In this document: piece by piece, positions 34,181 through 46,560 of the stretch | Layout: every line of letters begins with the position of its first letter | Numbering within the stretch: position 1 is the first letter of the stretch | NCBI RefSeq assembly: GCF_036323735.1 | Contig: NC_086020.1 | Coordinates: 87,802,210-87,866,209, forward strand | Length of the DNA: 64,000 nucleotides | Direction of reading: 5' to 3' | Source: Rattus norvegicus | Lineage: Eukaryota; Chordata; Mammalia; Rodentia; Muridae | Made by a program: the position numbers and the translations under genes | Notes under the pieces: model-generated | The model's input: only the letters and a program-made list of their open reading frames with translations | Database searches by the model: none | What the model was told of the DNA's origin: nothing

Positions 34181-34960
34181 TTATTACCATAAGTTAGGAC
34201 AAAACAATGATAACTTCTCAGAAAAACCACTTACCCTTCCTTGTGGTAAATCCTGAGAACCACCACAAGATGTCATCCTGGCCCTGCCCAATCACCCAGT
34301 TCCTCCCCACTTCTAAGGTGCTTGCCAACTTAGCCCTTTTCCAGAGATTTTCCAAGGCCAGGTGCAGGGCTGGATGAGGAAAGTGACTGACTAAGCCAAG
34401 AACAGCCCTTTGAGCAGACCAGTCAATACCTGAAAAGATCCTTTGTCCTGTGTTCCACCAAGGAGAATAGGCCAGCTAACCCTGTTGCTGAAGTCTGCCC
34501 TCTGTACAGAATAAAAGATGTGTGCTTTTTTGGTTTGGGGTTGCCTCTTCCTACATGGATGAGCAACCCCATATACGTGGATGACTAAACCTCTTTCTAT
34601 TGCCTCGTTCAATTTGAAAATTTGTGATCTGTGAGTTGGGCTCTTGAGGTAAGCCCACTGCGGTGTCTTACAACATTAGAATAGGCATGGTCTACTGGAT
34701 TAGGTGTGTCCCTGTGGGCATGGTCTTTGCCCTATCTTCCTGCAAGTCAGTATTCTGTTAGCAGTATTCAGAAAAACTTGTAGAACTCCCGGTTCCTTCT
34801 GCACCATGACTGACCGGATGCCGGCATATTCCTGACTTGATAATAATGGACTAAACCTCTGAACCTGTAAGCCAGCCACAATTAAATGTTTTCTTTTATC
34901 AGACTTGTCTTCTTCATGGTGTCTCTTTGGAATAGTAAACCCCTAACTAAGACAGTGGAT

Positions 34961-35487
34961 TAACATATTTGTACAAAGGTGGTAGCAACTGATTTGTATG
35001 ATGTTAGCTTTATTTTAATTTTGAGACATTATTCAATATAATATATTTATTATGCAGAGAGTATTGGAATCATTTATTAGCCTTGGGCCTCCAACTACAT
35101 GCCTCAAAGGAATCTGGAATTTTAAAAATGATTTCGCGTGAAATATTCGTGTAAATTTACACCACTCTAAAGCCCATCTTTGAAAGTGGAGGATCTACCA
35201 GAAGCAGAATAAAACATAGCATGCTATGAAAGCTTTTCCAGCAAAAGCTACAAGTTATAAATAAAGGCAATTCTGGGTGTTATTGCCTAGCCCCAGATTC
35301 TACCCAAAATCTCTGATATTTTTCTCTAAGAAATTATTTGCTCCATGCATTTTTCTATCATGCATTAGGAATAATACTCTTTCTTTAAATTTTTAGTCTC
35401 TTCACTTGAACAAAACCGTTACCATGACAGTGATGAAATGCAACATCTGTCCCCCACATGTATGGGCACACATCATATGCACACACA
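34961..35487. other. Non-coding, no element recognised
   Basis: About 500 bp of AT-rich sequence leading into the microsatellite. Nothing supported. Confidence 0.5.
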
Positions 35488-35660
35488 CTATCTATATCTA
35501 TATCTATATCTATATCTATATCTATATCTATATCTATATCTATATCTATATCTATATCTATATCTATATCTATATCTATATCTATATCTATATCTATATA
35601 TCTATATCTATATCTATATCTATATCTATATCTATATCTCTACATCTACATCTACATCTA
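35488..35660. repeat. (TATATC)n microsatellite
   Basis: CTATAT units run from 35488 to about 35640 with one phase slip near 35600, then change to (TACATC)4 at 35640-35663. It is the reverse complement of the array at 1-225. Repetitive Ile-Tyr, Leu-Tyr and Ile-Ser frames across it are artefacts of the repeat. Confidence 0.97.
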
Positions 35661-35689
35661 CATCGTCATATATATATAACTATCTACTA

Positions 35690-38600
35690 ACACTCATTTA
35701 AACATGCAATTTCTGACATAAACATGAATAAGAAGGAGGAAGAAGAGATCAGATGAGAATTCAGGTTATCTTTCCTGTTTTCTTTTCCTCTAACCAAATT
35801 CTTTTCTCCCCAGGGCCTTTTTCTTTCTCAATAAACTAATAATAATGTTCATATTACTAACCATTTGTTTCTATGCCAATTTATTTTTCTTCTCATTATC
35901 CAAAAGATACTCAACTTTTAAAAAATATATTTAATGTTCATGAAATATTTCCAAAATCTTGCTGGTATCAATTCTATGAAATCATGTAATACTCCAAAAT
36001 CAAAAGGGGATGGTTAGCTTAAAAATATCTTGAGAATTTTTGTAATTGTACATTTGTTAAAATTGAGATGAGAATATATAGAGAGAATATTATAATAAGA
36101 ATATGTAATAAAATTATAGCTTCTGTTAGAAAGGAAAACAACCAAATGGTAACTGCACGGAGCTGTTGCCAATGGAAAATGAAATTTGCAATCAGGAAGG
36201 GTGTCTCATGGCTTTCACTAGTCACTTGGGAAGCTTTGTGGGAGTTCTAGACTGTATGCAATATTAAAGCAGTTTGGATGTGTGTAAAGTGACTCTCCTA
36301 CCCAATGCCACAGTAAGTGTGAAGCAGAGCACCTTAGAGGAAACCCCAAATCAATGTAAATGATGAAACATATGAACTTCAGGTTTCAAGGAAATATAAA
36401 TGGATGATTTATCAAAACTCTTTGCATAATTCCGTAGCTCTGATACAATTTTATTAACACCTAGTATATCTTATAATTTTGGATATTGTAACAATTTGCT
36501 GTGCCTTCTGAGCTATAACTGGGAAACATCATTATCCCTAACTTTAGGTGTCCACTTACTATAGGATCCCATTGCCTAGGGGGCAGAATCAACCTGAATA
36601 CCAGAGATAACACTTACTAGAGCCACGACTCTGCGGTTCTGAAGCTCTAGGGAGGACTATGGGCATTAATTACAGAATCTCTTGGTTTTGTGTACCTCAT
36701 CCTCACTGACCACTCTGATTGTGAAAGATAAACATCTTGAAACTCCTACATACATTTCCTAAGTGCCATTAGGGGAAGGTCTCTGCCACCATTCATGGTT
36801 TAGTAGGCTGCTTTTCAACTTCATTCAGTGAGTCAACAGAATGATTAGATGGATAATATGAGCAACTACACTTAATTATATTTAAAAAAATTACCTCCAT
36901 GAGACTGGGATTAACCATTCGTAAAATGATGATAGATCTCTGCCCTAGCCCTTTGATGAGTTAAAACAAAATGGATGATAAAGAAAAAATATATTGCTCA
37001 TAGTTGCAGCACGGTGGACTTTAAGACAGGAGGGCTGCATTTCATGAGAGCCTTCTTCTTACTGGAATTAGGACAAGACAATTTGTCCTGGTTACCCTAA
37101 CCATTCAAGTGAAGACACTCATCCACTTAAGAAAATTAAAGGAACCAAACTATATAGCTGTGGCATGCTGAACTATAAAGCAGTTATCTGCAAGCAAACT
37201 GGGCAGACTTCTTCAAAGTTCTAGGACAGCCTAGTCTATGAATTAAGTTCCTCGTCAATAAGGGATTCATAGTGAGAATGTTCAATAAGAAATGAAAGAA
37301 ACCAAAAGAAATTAAGTAAATTATTTACTATGACTAAATTGGAACAGTGATCAAAATGTAAGTTAACTAATATAATGGTATTGTACTACCTGATTAAGAG
37401 TGATTGCAAGAATTATGTACATTTATTTAATCTAACCAAGTTTTAGGAAGACATTTCCCTATCTATGAAACATTTACCTGTAGTCAGCAAAGCTCTCTCC
37501 TGCAAGACATAACGTTGAATGTTTCTTCAGCAGGGACATTCACCTCTGTAAGACTCAGGATTTTTTTTTACCAGAAACTGCAAAGTCCATGCTGGCCACT
37601 GTTTTACTAGTTCAAAGAAAAAGAAAGAGGCATGTCTCTTTAGTACATCCTTATTTCTGTCCACTAAGTAGGTTACTGAGATGGCAGTGTCCGACTTCCT
37701 AGCCTTAATCTCCAGGAGGAAACAGTCAAGTAGGTTCCTGCATGGTTCTGTGACTGACAGGAACAATGTAATTGCCAAGAAAATTTAAAGAGTTAACAAA
37801 CTTGAGGGGCTGGTCTAGAAAAGATGAGTAGATATATAGAAAGGTGTGTATGAGCCAGCTTTGGCCTTAGGTTCGTTGTCCAAATTGCTTTTTGGGTTAT
37901 TGATCCTCGGGATTTTACAGCCAAACCTCTATCCCTTACTTTCCCTTCACTGTCCACAGGTCTTTTTAAATGCCAGATTGTTCCAGCCTTAGAGTAGCTT
38001 CAGTTAAAGTCTTAGAATTTATGACAACCTCAGTATCACCCGGAGTTACCAACATACTCAGCTCTTATCTGAGTGATTTGCAGGAAGCAGGAAAGCAGTA
38101 CATTTACATGTTCAGATTATTCAACTGCAAATTCACTCCCCTTCCTTTATAGTAGGTATAAACTCCAGTTTGGCACAAATGACCTGTTTGTGTCCTTTTG
38201 GCCTCTCTATTCCTACCTATTAACATGTTTCAGATTAACTTAATCTTGTGGCATTGATCAAGCAGTCAGCCACCTTTCAAAGATGGGTATTATCAGTTTC
38301 TCTCCTGAACATTCTTTTTACTGCTCTTTCATATTGTGGACACTTAGGCTCAGAACTTTCATAAGCACCAAGTCTCAGCTAGAACTTTATGATACCAATC
38401 TTCTATTTCCTTAGAGGAATTACAACTAATCTAAATATCCACATGATTTTGCTTTGATTTCCAGCACCCCACAAGACAGCTCAAAAGATTCTATACTTCC
38501 TTCTGGATTCTGCAGGTACCTAAAACGTATTTGACAAACACAATAAAAAATACAATTAAATCAAATTAATTGTAATTAAAAAATTTATCCATGAGAAAAA

Positions 38601-39109
38601 CCTTTTTCACAATATGGAGTCAGATACATGTCTTTATACCGTTTGTATACCTAGTAACTAAGGAAGGCAGAAAAAAAGAATCAAATTTCTTGGATCTGGA
38701 ATCATAAGTAGATCTGAATCAATTGAAATAGATACTGGGAAGCAAACTTGGATACCACAGAGAAAACTGTCCTCTTCCAAACTATGTCATATAACATATG
38801 AAATGACAATATTCCATTTCTCCTGTTTTTTAAAAGACATAAACATCTTTGCTTTGACCACATGGTCACCAAAAGTTTCTATAGATTTATGTGCTGTGTA
38901 AATGAACTCTCTAAATACTTTCATATTTTTATAGTTAACACCATTCTCTTGATAGACTGGGTTTCATATTTGCTCTTTGTTTTGGTTTCTTTATAAATTT
39001 TTGGGTTTTGCTTTGTTTTAAGCCAGTATTTCTCTACAAAGACAGGGATGTTCTAAAGCTCATTGTGTGGATTAGTTGGCCTCAAACTCTGAAAGATATT
39101 CTTGTCACT
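35690..39109. other. Non-coding single-copy-looking DNA
   Basis: About 3.4 kb with no repeat I recognise and no frame beyond chance on either strand. It is the longest stretch in the window not visibly made of mobile elements. Confidence 0.5.
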
Positions 39110-39895
39110 TTCTCCTAATTCTTTCAGGGATTTTTGTGATTCCTCTCTATAGGCTTTTACTTGTTTATTTATGTTTTCCTGCATTTCTCTAAGGGAGTTC
39201 TTTATGTCTTTCTTGAAGTCCTCCATCATCATGATCATATGTGATTCAAAATCAAGATCTTGCTTTTCTGGTGTGCTTGGATATTCAGTGTTTGCTTTGG
39301 TGGGAGAATTGGACTCCGATGACGCAATGTAGTCTTGGTTTCTGTTGCTTGGGCTCCTGCCCTTGCCTCTCGCTATCAGGTTGTCTCTGGTGTTACTTTT
39401 TTCTGCTATTTCTGACAGTGGCTAGAGCATCTTATAGGACTGTGTGTCAGGAGTGATGTAGACCTGTTTTCCTATTTTCTTTCAGCCAGTTATGTGAACA
39501 GAGTGTTCTGCTTTCAGGCATATATTCTTTCCTGTCTACTGGTCTTCATCTGTTCCTGTGGGCTTGTGTCCTGAGTTCACCAGGCAGGTCACTTGCAGCA
39601 GAAAAGTTGGTCTTACCTCTGGTCTCAGGCCTGAAGTTGCTGCTGAGGGACTGCGCTTCAGCTCTCAGTGATGGCGGCAACCAGAACGGTCTGCCCCACC
39701 TTTTCTCGGGATCCTGTGCACAGGGGTCCCAGATGGTGTTAGGTGTTTTCCTCTAGAGTCAGAAGTGTGGGCAGAGTGTAGTCTCTTCTGGCTTCCCAGG
39801 TGTGTCTGCCCCCTGAAGGTTTAAGTCTCCCTCTCATGGGATTTGGGTGCAGGGATTTGTTGACTGGGTCCCTTCAGATCCGGGTGGTGTCTCCT
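39110..39895 (-). mobile_element. L1-E, 5'UTR and ORF1 start only
   Basis: Minus strand: the monomer start at 39895, tether near 39490, ORF1 start near 39380 and about 80-90 codons of ORF1 into the coiled coil, then unrelated sequence from about 39109. The coding strand keeps M-M-M-E-D-F-K-K-D-I-K-N-S. Most truncated L1s keep the 3' end; this one keeps only the 5' end, so a deletion or rearrangement followed insertion. No A-tail is present. Confidence 0.85.
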
Positions 39896-40496
39896 ATAAT
39901 TTCAGTTATGAAAATGGTACATATTTCAGGCATGTCCTAAGGTCCAATGAGGATAGTCACTTAACTTTTGTTTACTTTTAAATGCAGTACCATATTTTCC
40001 AGTAATATACTTGATAGAAATGGGAAGACTGCAATACTGAAGAACATTGTCAAAATTCTAGAGTTTATGGAAGGAAAGTTTCATGTGCAATCAGATACAA
40101 AATCGCCTCTGGTGAAATTTTCATGTGCCCTGGATGTTTTCAATAAGGTAATGGCTTAAATTAGCACAGTTTTAAGTGCATTGATGATTATTAAATTATC
40201 AAAATACCATATATCCAAGCTTCAGGGAGCTGAAAAGGTGAAAAGCATTTCTCTAATAACAAGACAAGGAAGCAATTCCTTAGAAGCTATCACCATTTTA
40301 ATCATAGCCCAATGAGAGTTAATTTGTAGGACTGTCAATTCATTTAGTTTGATACCACTCATGAATCACAAAAGCACATAGTTTACATGGAAATTCTTGT
40401 TACTTTTATACCAGTAGTGATTTACCAATGTTTATTGAGAGGTGAACTTTTTGAGAATAAAGTAGTTCATCATGGAGAAATTACTAGTTAAGCTAG
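39896..40496. other. Non-coding, no element recognised
   Basis: About 600 bp with no supported feature. One 63-codon frame (39968-40159) has no recognisable motif. Confidence 0.45.
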
Positions 40497-41697
40497 AGAT
40501 ATGAGTCTGTCCATGTGTATGTACTCTTTGGATAGTAGTCTAATTCCTGGGAGCTCTAGTTGGTTGGTATTGTTCTTATGTGGGTTTTATTTCTCTGAGT
40601 TTGGTTATAAATTGCATTTCATTGATGGATTTCCATATACTGAAATATCCTGCACCCCTGGGATATGATATTTGGTAATGATGCATGATGTTTTTTTTTA
40701 TGTTTTCTTGGATTTGGTTTGTGAGAATTTTTATTGAGTATTTTTCCGTTGATATTCATGAGGGAAATTGCTCTGGAGTACTGTTTCTTTGTAGGGTCTT
40801 TGTGTGCTTTAGGTATAAGTTTAATTGTGGCTTCAAAGAAGGAATTGGGTAATGTTCCTTCCATTTCTATTTTCTGGAATAATTTGAAGAGTATTGGTAT
40901 GAAGTTCTGATAGAATTCTGCACTAAATGAACCTAGTCCTGGGCATTTTTGGTTGGGAGACTTTAATGACTGCTTCTATTCCTCTATTACTTTAGGAGTT
41001 GTGGGACTGTTTTGATGGTTTCTCTGATCCTGATTTAACTTTGTTATCTAGTATCTGTCTAGATAAGTTTTCATTTCATCCAGATTTTCCTTTGTTGAAA
41101 ATAGGCTTTTTTTTGTAGGATCTAATGATTTTATGAATTTCTGTAGATTCTGTTGTTATGTCTCCCTTTTCATTTCTGATTTTGTTAATTTTAATTCTCT
41201 CTGTATTACTAATTACTGTGGTACTAAAGGTTTTAGGTGTGCTATCAGGTTGCTTATGTATGCTCTCTCCAGCTTCATTTTGGAGGCACTCAGAGTTATG
41301 AGTTTTCCTCTTAGTTCTGCTGTCATTGTGTACCATAAGTTTGGATATGCTATACCTTTATTTTCACTACATTCTCAAAAGTCTTTAATTTCTTTCTTTT
41401 TTCTTCCTTGACCAAGTTATCATTGAGTACAGTGTTGTTCATCTTCCATGTGTATGAGGGCTTTCTGTCATTTTTATTGTTATTGAAAATAACCCTTAGT
41501 CCTTGGTGATCTGATAGTATTCAGGGAATTGTTTCAATCTTCTTGTATCAGTTGAGGCCTGTTTGTTACCGATTATATAGACAATTTTGGACAAGATACC
41601 AGGTGGTGCTGAGAAGAAGGTGTATTCTTTTTAGGATAAAATGTTCTATAAACATCTGTTAAATACATTTGGTTCATAACTTCTGTTAGTTTCTCTG
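40497..41697 (-). mobile_element. L1-F, internally deleted old L1
   Basis: Minus strand. Bases 40497-40590 match L1 3'UTR (compare 3175-3260), then the sequence jumps to mid-ORF2 (reverse transcriptase and linker, 40600-41470) and ends in the endonuclease region near 41697. The block between the RT core and the 3'UTR is missing. Frames are short and broken. Confidence 0.8.
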
Positions 41698-41829
41698 TAT
41701 AAAAAAATGGAAAGAAAGAGATGAAAAGAAAATTTATGAATTGAAGAAACTGTGGAAGCAATAGATACATTGATTAAAGATATATGAAATAAATAAAAAC
41801 AGTTCGTGACAGAAAACATCCCAAAAATC

Positions 41830-42310
41830 AGGAACAATATGAAATATCTAAACCCAGGAATTATGAAAAATAGAAGAAGAAAAAGAGTTCCAGCTTAATG
41901 GCCCAGAAAATATGTCTAAAAAATATTAAAGAAAAATTTCATAACCAAATAAATAAAAAACTATAAATTTGTTAGACATATACAGAACAGCAAATAGATT
42001 GGACCACAAGAGAATGTTTCTTCACCACACAGTAAAGTAATCAAAACACTAAACATACAAAACAGTGAAATAATATTAAAAGCTGAAAGAGGAAAAGACC
42101 ACGTGCCATGTGTACACAGATCTATTAGGCTTAAATGTGACTATTCAATTGAGAATTTTCAGACAGAAGAGCTTGGAAACTCCTACTCTAATGAAACAAC
42201 AGATATCATCAAAGACGCAGCAAAACTTTCAATCACCAAGTATGGAAATAACATTTTATTCCAAAATAAAATCCTACAGAAGTTGTCAGGAGAACTTCAA
42301 TCCAATGAGC
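41830..42310 (+). pseudogene. L1-G ORF1 C-terminal remnant
   Basis: Sequence around 41990-42080 (AACAGCAAATAGATTGGACC, then ATAATATTAAAAGCTGAAAG) parallels the L1-C ORF1 stretch at 18270-18370. A 124-codon frame at 42103-42477 includes part of it but runs on into the A-rich tract, so it is not a real gene end. Confidence 0.7.
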
Positions 42311-42324
42311 TTAACTACATCCAT

Positions 42325-42372
42325 AAAAAAAAAAAAAAAACAAAAAAAAAAACAAAAACAAAAACAAAAAAA
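42325..42372 (+). repeat. A-rich tract
   Basis: AAAAAC-type low-complexity run inside the L1-G inter-ORF region. Confidence 0.85.
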
Positions 42373-42475
42373 GCAGGAAATAGATATCCTCACATCAAAA
42401 AAATCTTAAAAAAGGGAAACATACACATGCACACACAGTCTTTCAACAACCACCTCCACTATGAAAGAAAGGAAT

Positions 42476-42527
42476 GAAGGGAGGAAGGAAGGGAGGAAGG
42501 AAGGAAGGAAGGAAGGAAAAAAGGAAG
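42476..42527 (+). repeat. (GGAA)n tract
   Basis: Purine tetranucleotide array of GGAA/GGGA units between the ORF1 and ORF2 remnants of L1-G. Confidence 0.9.
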
Positions 42528-42529
42528 TG

Positions 42530-45500
42530 AGTAATTAACAAGCATTGGTCATTGATATATCTCAACAAAAATGGCATTGATTCCCCCATAATAGACTCAG
42601 ACTATCAGAATGAATGTGAAACAGGACCCATCCTTCTGATATATACATGAAGCACAGCTCCACACTAAAGATAGACAAGAGCTCCGAATAAAGGACTGGA
42701 AAATATTTTCCAAAGGAATGGAAAGGATTAAGAATTCTTAATTCTTAAGAATTAAGCTGTTATAGCCTGTCTATATCTAACAAAATAGACACTAAACCAA
42801 AGTTAAGGAAAAGAAACTGGGAAGGACATTTTCTATTTGTTAAAGGAATTATACCAATTTGACATACCAATTCTGAACATCTATGTCTAAATGGATGACA
42901 TTCATATTTGTAAGATTAAACTGCACATTGTCCTTCAGACTTTGACAGTGCTGACTCCAGTAATGCACTCTCACTAAACAATAGATCATTTGAATAAAAA
43001 TTGAACAGAGAAACACTGGAGCTATCAGATGTTATAAAACAAATAGATGTAACAGATATCTACAGAATATTTCACACAAAACAAAAGAATATAGAATATA
43101 TGTTCTTCTCAACAACTCACAGAACTTTCTCTAAAAATGGCCACATCCTCAGTAACACAGCAAGTCTCAACACATATAAATAAATTGAAATAAACGCCAG
43201 TATTCTAGGAGTCTTTCACATATTAGAGATGGGTTACAACAAAAGAGACAGGACGAACACTATAAACTCATGCAAACAGCATAACTTTTCTGAATGAAAA
43301 CTGGGTGAAGACTAGAAAAAGAAAGAAATTAAAAGTAATTCTAGAATTCAATTGAATTGATTGAACAGCATATCATATACAATGAAAACAGTACTAAGAG
43401 GAAACTTCATAATACTAAGTAACTATATTAAAATTTTAAAAGTGAAGATACCTCATAACAGCAAATGAACTGCACACCTGAAAAACATAGAAGAAAAGGA
43501 ATCAAGCATACTCAATATGAATAGACTCTAAAAATAATCAAACTGAGTGCAAAAATAAACGAAATAGAAATAAAGACAACAGTAAACAGAGTGAATGCAA
43601 CAGAGTTGGCTCATTGTAAAAATTAAGATGACAGAGAAGACGCTTACACAAACTAACTTAAAGACATGTAGCATAAGCTGACTTCCAAAATCATAAATTA
43701 AAAGAAAAACCTACATAACAACGGACACTGAGAAAATCCAAAGAATAATCATATCTAAATTTAAAAATATATGTATACCGTATAATTAAATATTCTAATA
43801 GAAATGGACAGTTATCAAGAGACACCAGTTAGAAATTTAAATTGTGATACAAAAATTCAAAGGATATATGGCCTCTATTTAAAAAAGTTATTAAAATTGT
43901 TCAAATAAAAAACTATACCTTCAGAAATTTTTTAGTGCAGAATTCTACTAGGAATTCAAAGAATATGTATTTACCAACACTCCTTAAATTATTTCACAAA
44001 AGATAAAGAGAGATTATTGCCAAATTAATTTTATGAAGCCAAAAACATCATGAGGTCCAAACCATACAGGGAAAGAGAATTATAGACCATCTTCCCTCTT
44101 GAATATAGATGTAAACATGGTCAATAAAATATTTTCAAACCAAGTTGAAGAAAAGTCATAAGGGCCATCTACCATGATCAAGTATGCTTCATCTAGGAGA
44201 TTCAGGGCTCACACAACATGTGAATATCTGTCAATTTAGTACACAATACAGACAGAAATAAAAATAACATACACATTAGAAGCTCTAAAGATGGAAAGAA
44301 GGTTTTGACAAAATAAAACTGTCCAAGATAAATGTATGGAAAGGTTAGGAAAGGGGAAATGTTTACTAAGCCTATAACTAATAACAAATTAAATAGTGAG
44401 AAACTCAAAGCAATTCCACTATAACCAGAAAGAAGACAAGCTTTTCCACTCTGACCATATCGATGCAATACAGTACTTGAAGTTCTAACTAGAACAATAA
44501 GAACACTGAAAGAGATCAAAAGAATGCAAATTGGAAAGGGAATAAAGTACGGTGATTTGCACATGATATGATACTTAAAATGAGTGATACCAAAATGTTT
44601 TTCAGGAAACCTCTAATTGATAAATTCCATCAGCAAAATGTTTAGATAAAAATTAACTGAAAAACAAATTTGGTAGCTCTCCCATAAATGAGTAACAAGT
44701 GAGAACAGTAGGGCATGAGGAAAACAAGACAGTTTACAATAGCCCCATAATTAACTGTAACCACGCAAGTCAAAGGCTCCTATGACAAGTCTTTAAAAAA
44801 TAATTTGAATATTAGCAGAACATGGAAGGATCTCCAACGCTCAACCATGGATAGAATTAACATAGTAAAACTGGCCTTAATACCAAAAGCAATCTACAAT
44901 ATCAATGCACAAGACTCAAGAACAAAAGAAAAGTATCATCAATACATAGTATACTACTCTAAATAGAAACATGCAAGTAGAATACAAGTAGATGAATATT
45001 CATCATCCTGCACAAGAGGATAAGTCCAGGTGGACTAATGTTGCCTGTAATTATTAAAAAGGAATCCACACTGTTGCTGGTTAGCCTCTGGCAGTCTTGG
45101 TCTGTTTTTAGCCTGGGGAATAGCCTGAGACCAAGGCTGCATGTTTCTCCTCGCTAACACCTCTCCCACAAACACCAGGTTGCCTCTCCAGACCTGTGAG
45201 ACTGCTCCCTGTCCCCACAGCCAGCTACTGACAAATCACTCTCCACTCCTAAGTTTCTGTGGCTAGCTGGGGATGCACTCTTGACATCCAGCACTCAGCT
45301 ATATCCTGGAGTGTAGTTTTTGCCCAGTCTTGCATCCGAAAGCTTTGCTGGATACCATATCAGCTATGTTCTTCTCCTTTGTCTAACCTGAGTCATTTAA
45401 AATAGAAATCACTATTAGTTTTAATCTTAGTTTAGAATCCAAAGATAACACAACAACTGGGTACATAAATTACCATCCTAAACTCACCAAAAAGTCTATG

Positions 45501-46560
45501 TTGGAAATCTTCCAATGGTGGTGGCAGAATCCAACTCCACCACCAGATCTAATAGTCCTTGATCTAGGTTTCACTTGCTTTCCCTTTGCCACACCAAAAG
45601 GCTTGCTCTCTGCCAGTATTCACTCTTCCTCTCTCAGACCCTGAAGGCCTGTCTCCTCCTTGTCAAGAGATTGGCTTCTTGTTATATTTATTATTCAATC
45701 AATTAATTAGAGGAACATTCCATCCAGACCAAAGAGCTCAATATAAACCCAGACACACAACCTCATAAAGAGTAAAGAGGAGACGGCCTTGAACACAGTT
45801 ACATAGGACACAATTCCTAAACAGAATACTGATCATGAGCGCACAAAGTTGAATAGTAAATAAATTGAAACTCATGATACTAAATTGCTTTTACAGGCCA
45901 AAGAACACCATGGCTGGTGGAAAAAAAAGGATTTTTATCAAGTCCACGTTCAATAGCGGGATAGTATCTGAAATATATCAAGAACACAATAAATTAAACA
46001 CCAACAAACCAAACAATCCAATTTAAAGTCGGATACAGACCTAAGCAGAATACTCAACACAGGAATCTCAAATCATCAAAGAACATTTAAAGGTATATAC
46101 ACCATCTTCATTCTTCGGTGAAATGAAAATCAAAATTATTTTCAGATTCCATTATAAACATGTCAAAATGGCTACGATCAACAAAATACGTGACAAAACA
46201 AGGATATGGAGCAAGGGGAACACCTGTCCAATCTTGATGGAAGAACAAATTCTACAACCACTATGGAAATAATTATGCTGGTTCCTCAAAATCCAGCTAA
46301 TTCACTCGAGCATAAAGCCAAATAATGCTACATTCTATTTAAAGGACACTGGTTCAATTATATTCATAGCATCTTTATTCATAATAGGCAAATACCAGAA
46401 AAAAACTAGATAATCCCTCAAATGGGTAATTAAAACGTGGTATATATTTAAACCATGGAGTAATACTCAGGTGTTAGAAAAAACAGAATCTTGATATTTG
46501 CACGGAGTCACACACACATAAAAATCACCCTGAGTGTGTAACTCAGAACAAGAAAGAAAA
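42530..46560 (+). pseudogene. L1-G ORF2 remnant
   Basis: Blocks in the order of L1 ORF2 are readable but each frame is short: an endonuclease piece (43001-43183, with D-V-I-K-Q-I-D-V-T-D-I-Y-R), RT-type sequence at 43920-44600 (including the ATGATCAAGT-A-GCTTCAT-C block near 44175), and C-terminal blocks at 45740-46560 (GATAATCCCTCAAATGGGTAAT near 46410). It has stops throughout and an inserted block at 45048-45738. Confidence 0.75.
45048..45738. mobile_element. Unassigned insert in L1-G
   Basis: L1 ORF2 sequence stops at about 45047 and resumes at about 45739, while the intervening ~690 bp is less A-rich and unrelated to L1. It has TATATTTATTATTCAATCAA near its right end. LTR or other insertion is possible; no target duplication was found. 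Confidence 0.4.

Larger units (their letters stand above)
27587..34674 (+). mobile_element. LTR-like insert (about 0.65 kb) split by L1-D
   Basis: Without L1-D the insert is 27587-27738 plus 34181-34674. It lies within the right LTR-like end of the outer repeat and is flanked by ATTAGA. It has a polyadenylation signal (GAATAAAAG near 34508) and a C/T-rich tail with GGGCTCTTGAGGTAAGCCC, which suits a solo LTR. Its exact ends (near TCATATTGTG and CTTACAAC) are not standard TG/CA, so the class is unsure. Confidence 0.5.
25397..34960 (+). mobile_element. High-copy rodent repeat with LTR-like ends, interrupted
   Basis: The left LTR-like end (25397-25720, containing GATGATAATGGACTGAACCTC) and the right end (27545-27586 joined to 34675-34960, containing GATAATAATGGACTAAACCTC) are alike, with an internal part between (25721-27544). 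The internal part holds no long frame. A B1-like stretch (26276-26385) seems to belong to the family or to be an old insert. The right end is split by the insert at 27587-34674. I could not assign the family name; RepeatMasker would settle this. Confidence 0.65.

Noticed and set aside
35406..35701. Ile-Tyr, Leu-Tyr and Ile-Ser repeat proteins
   Set aside because: They are translations of the (TATATC)n microsatellite.
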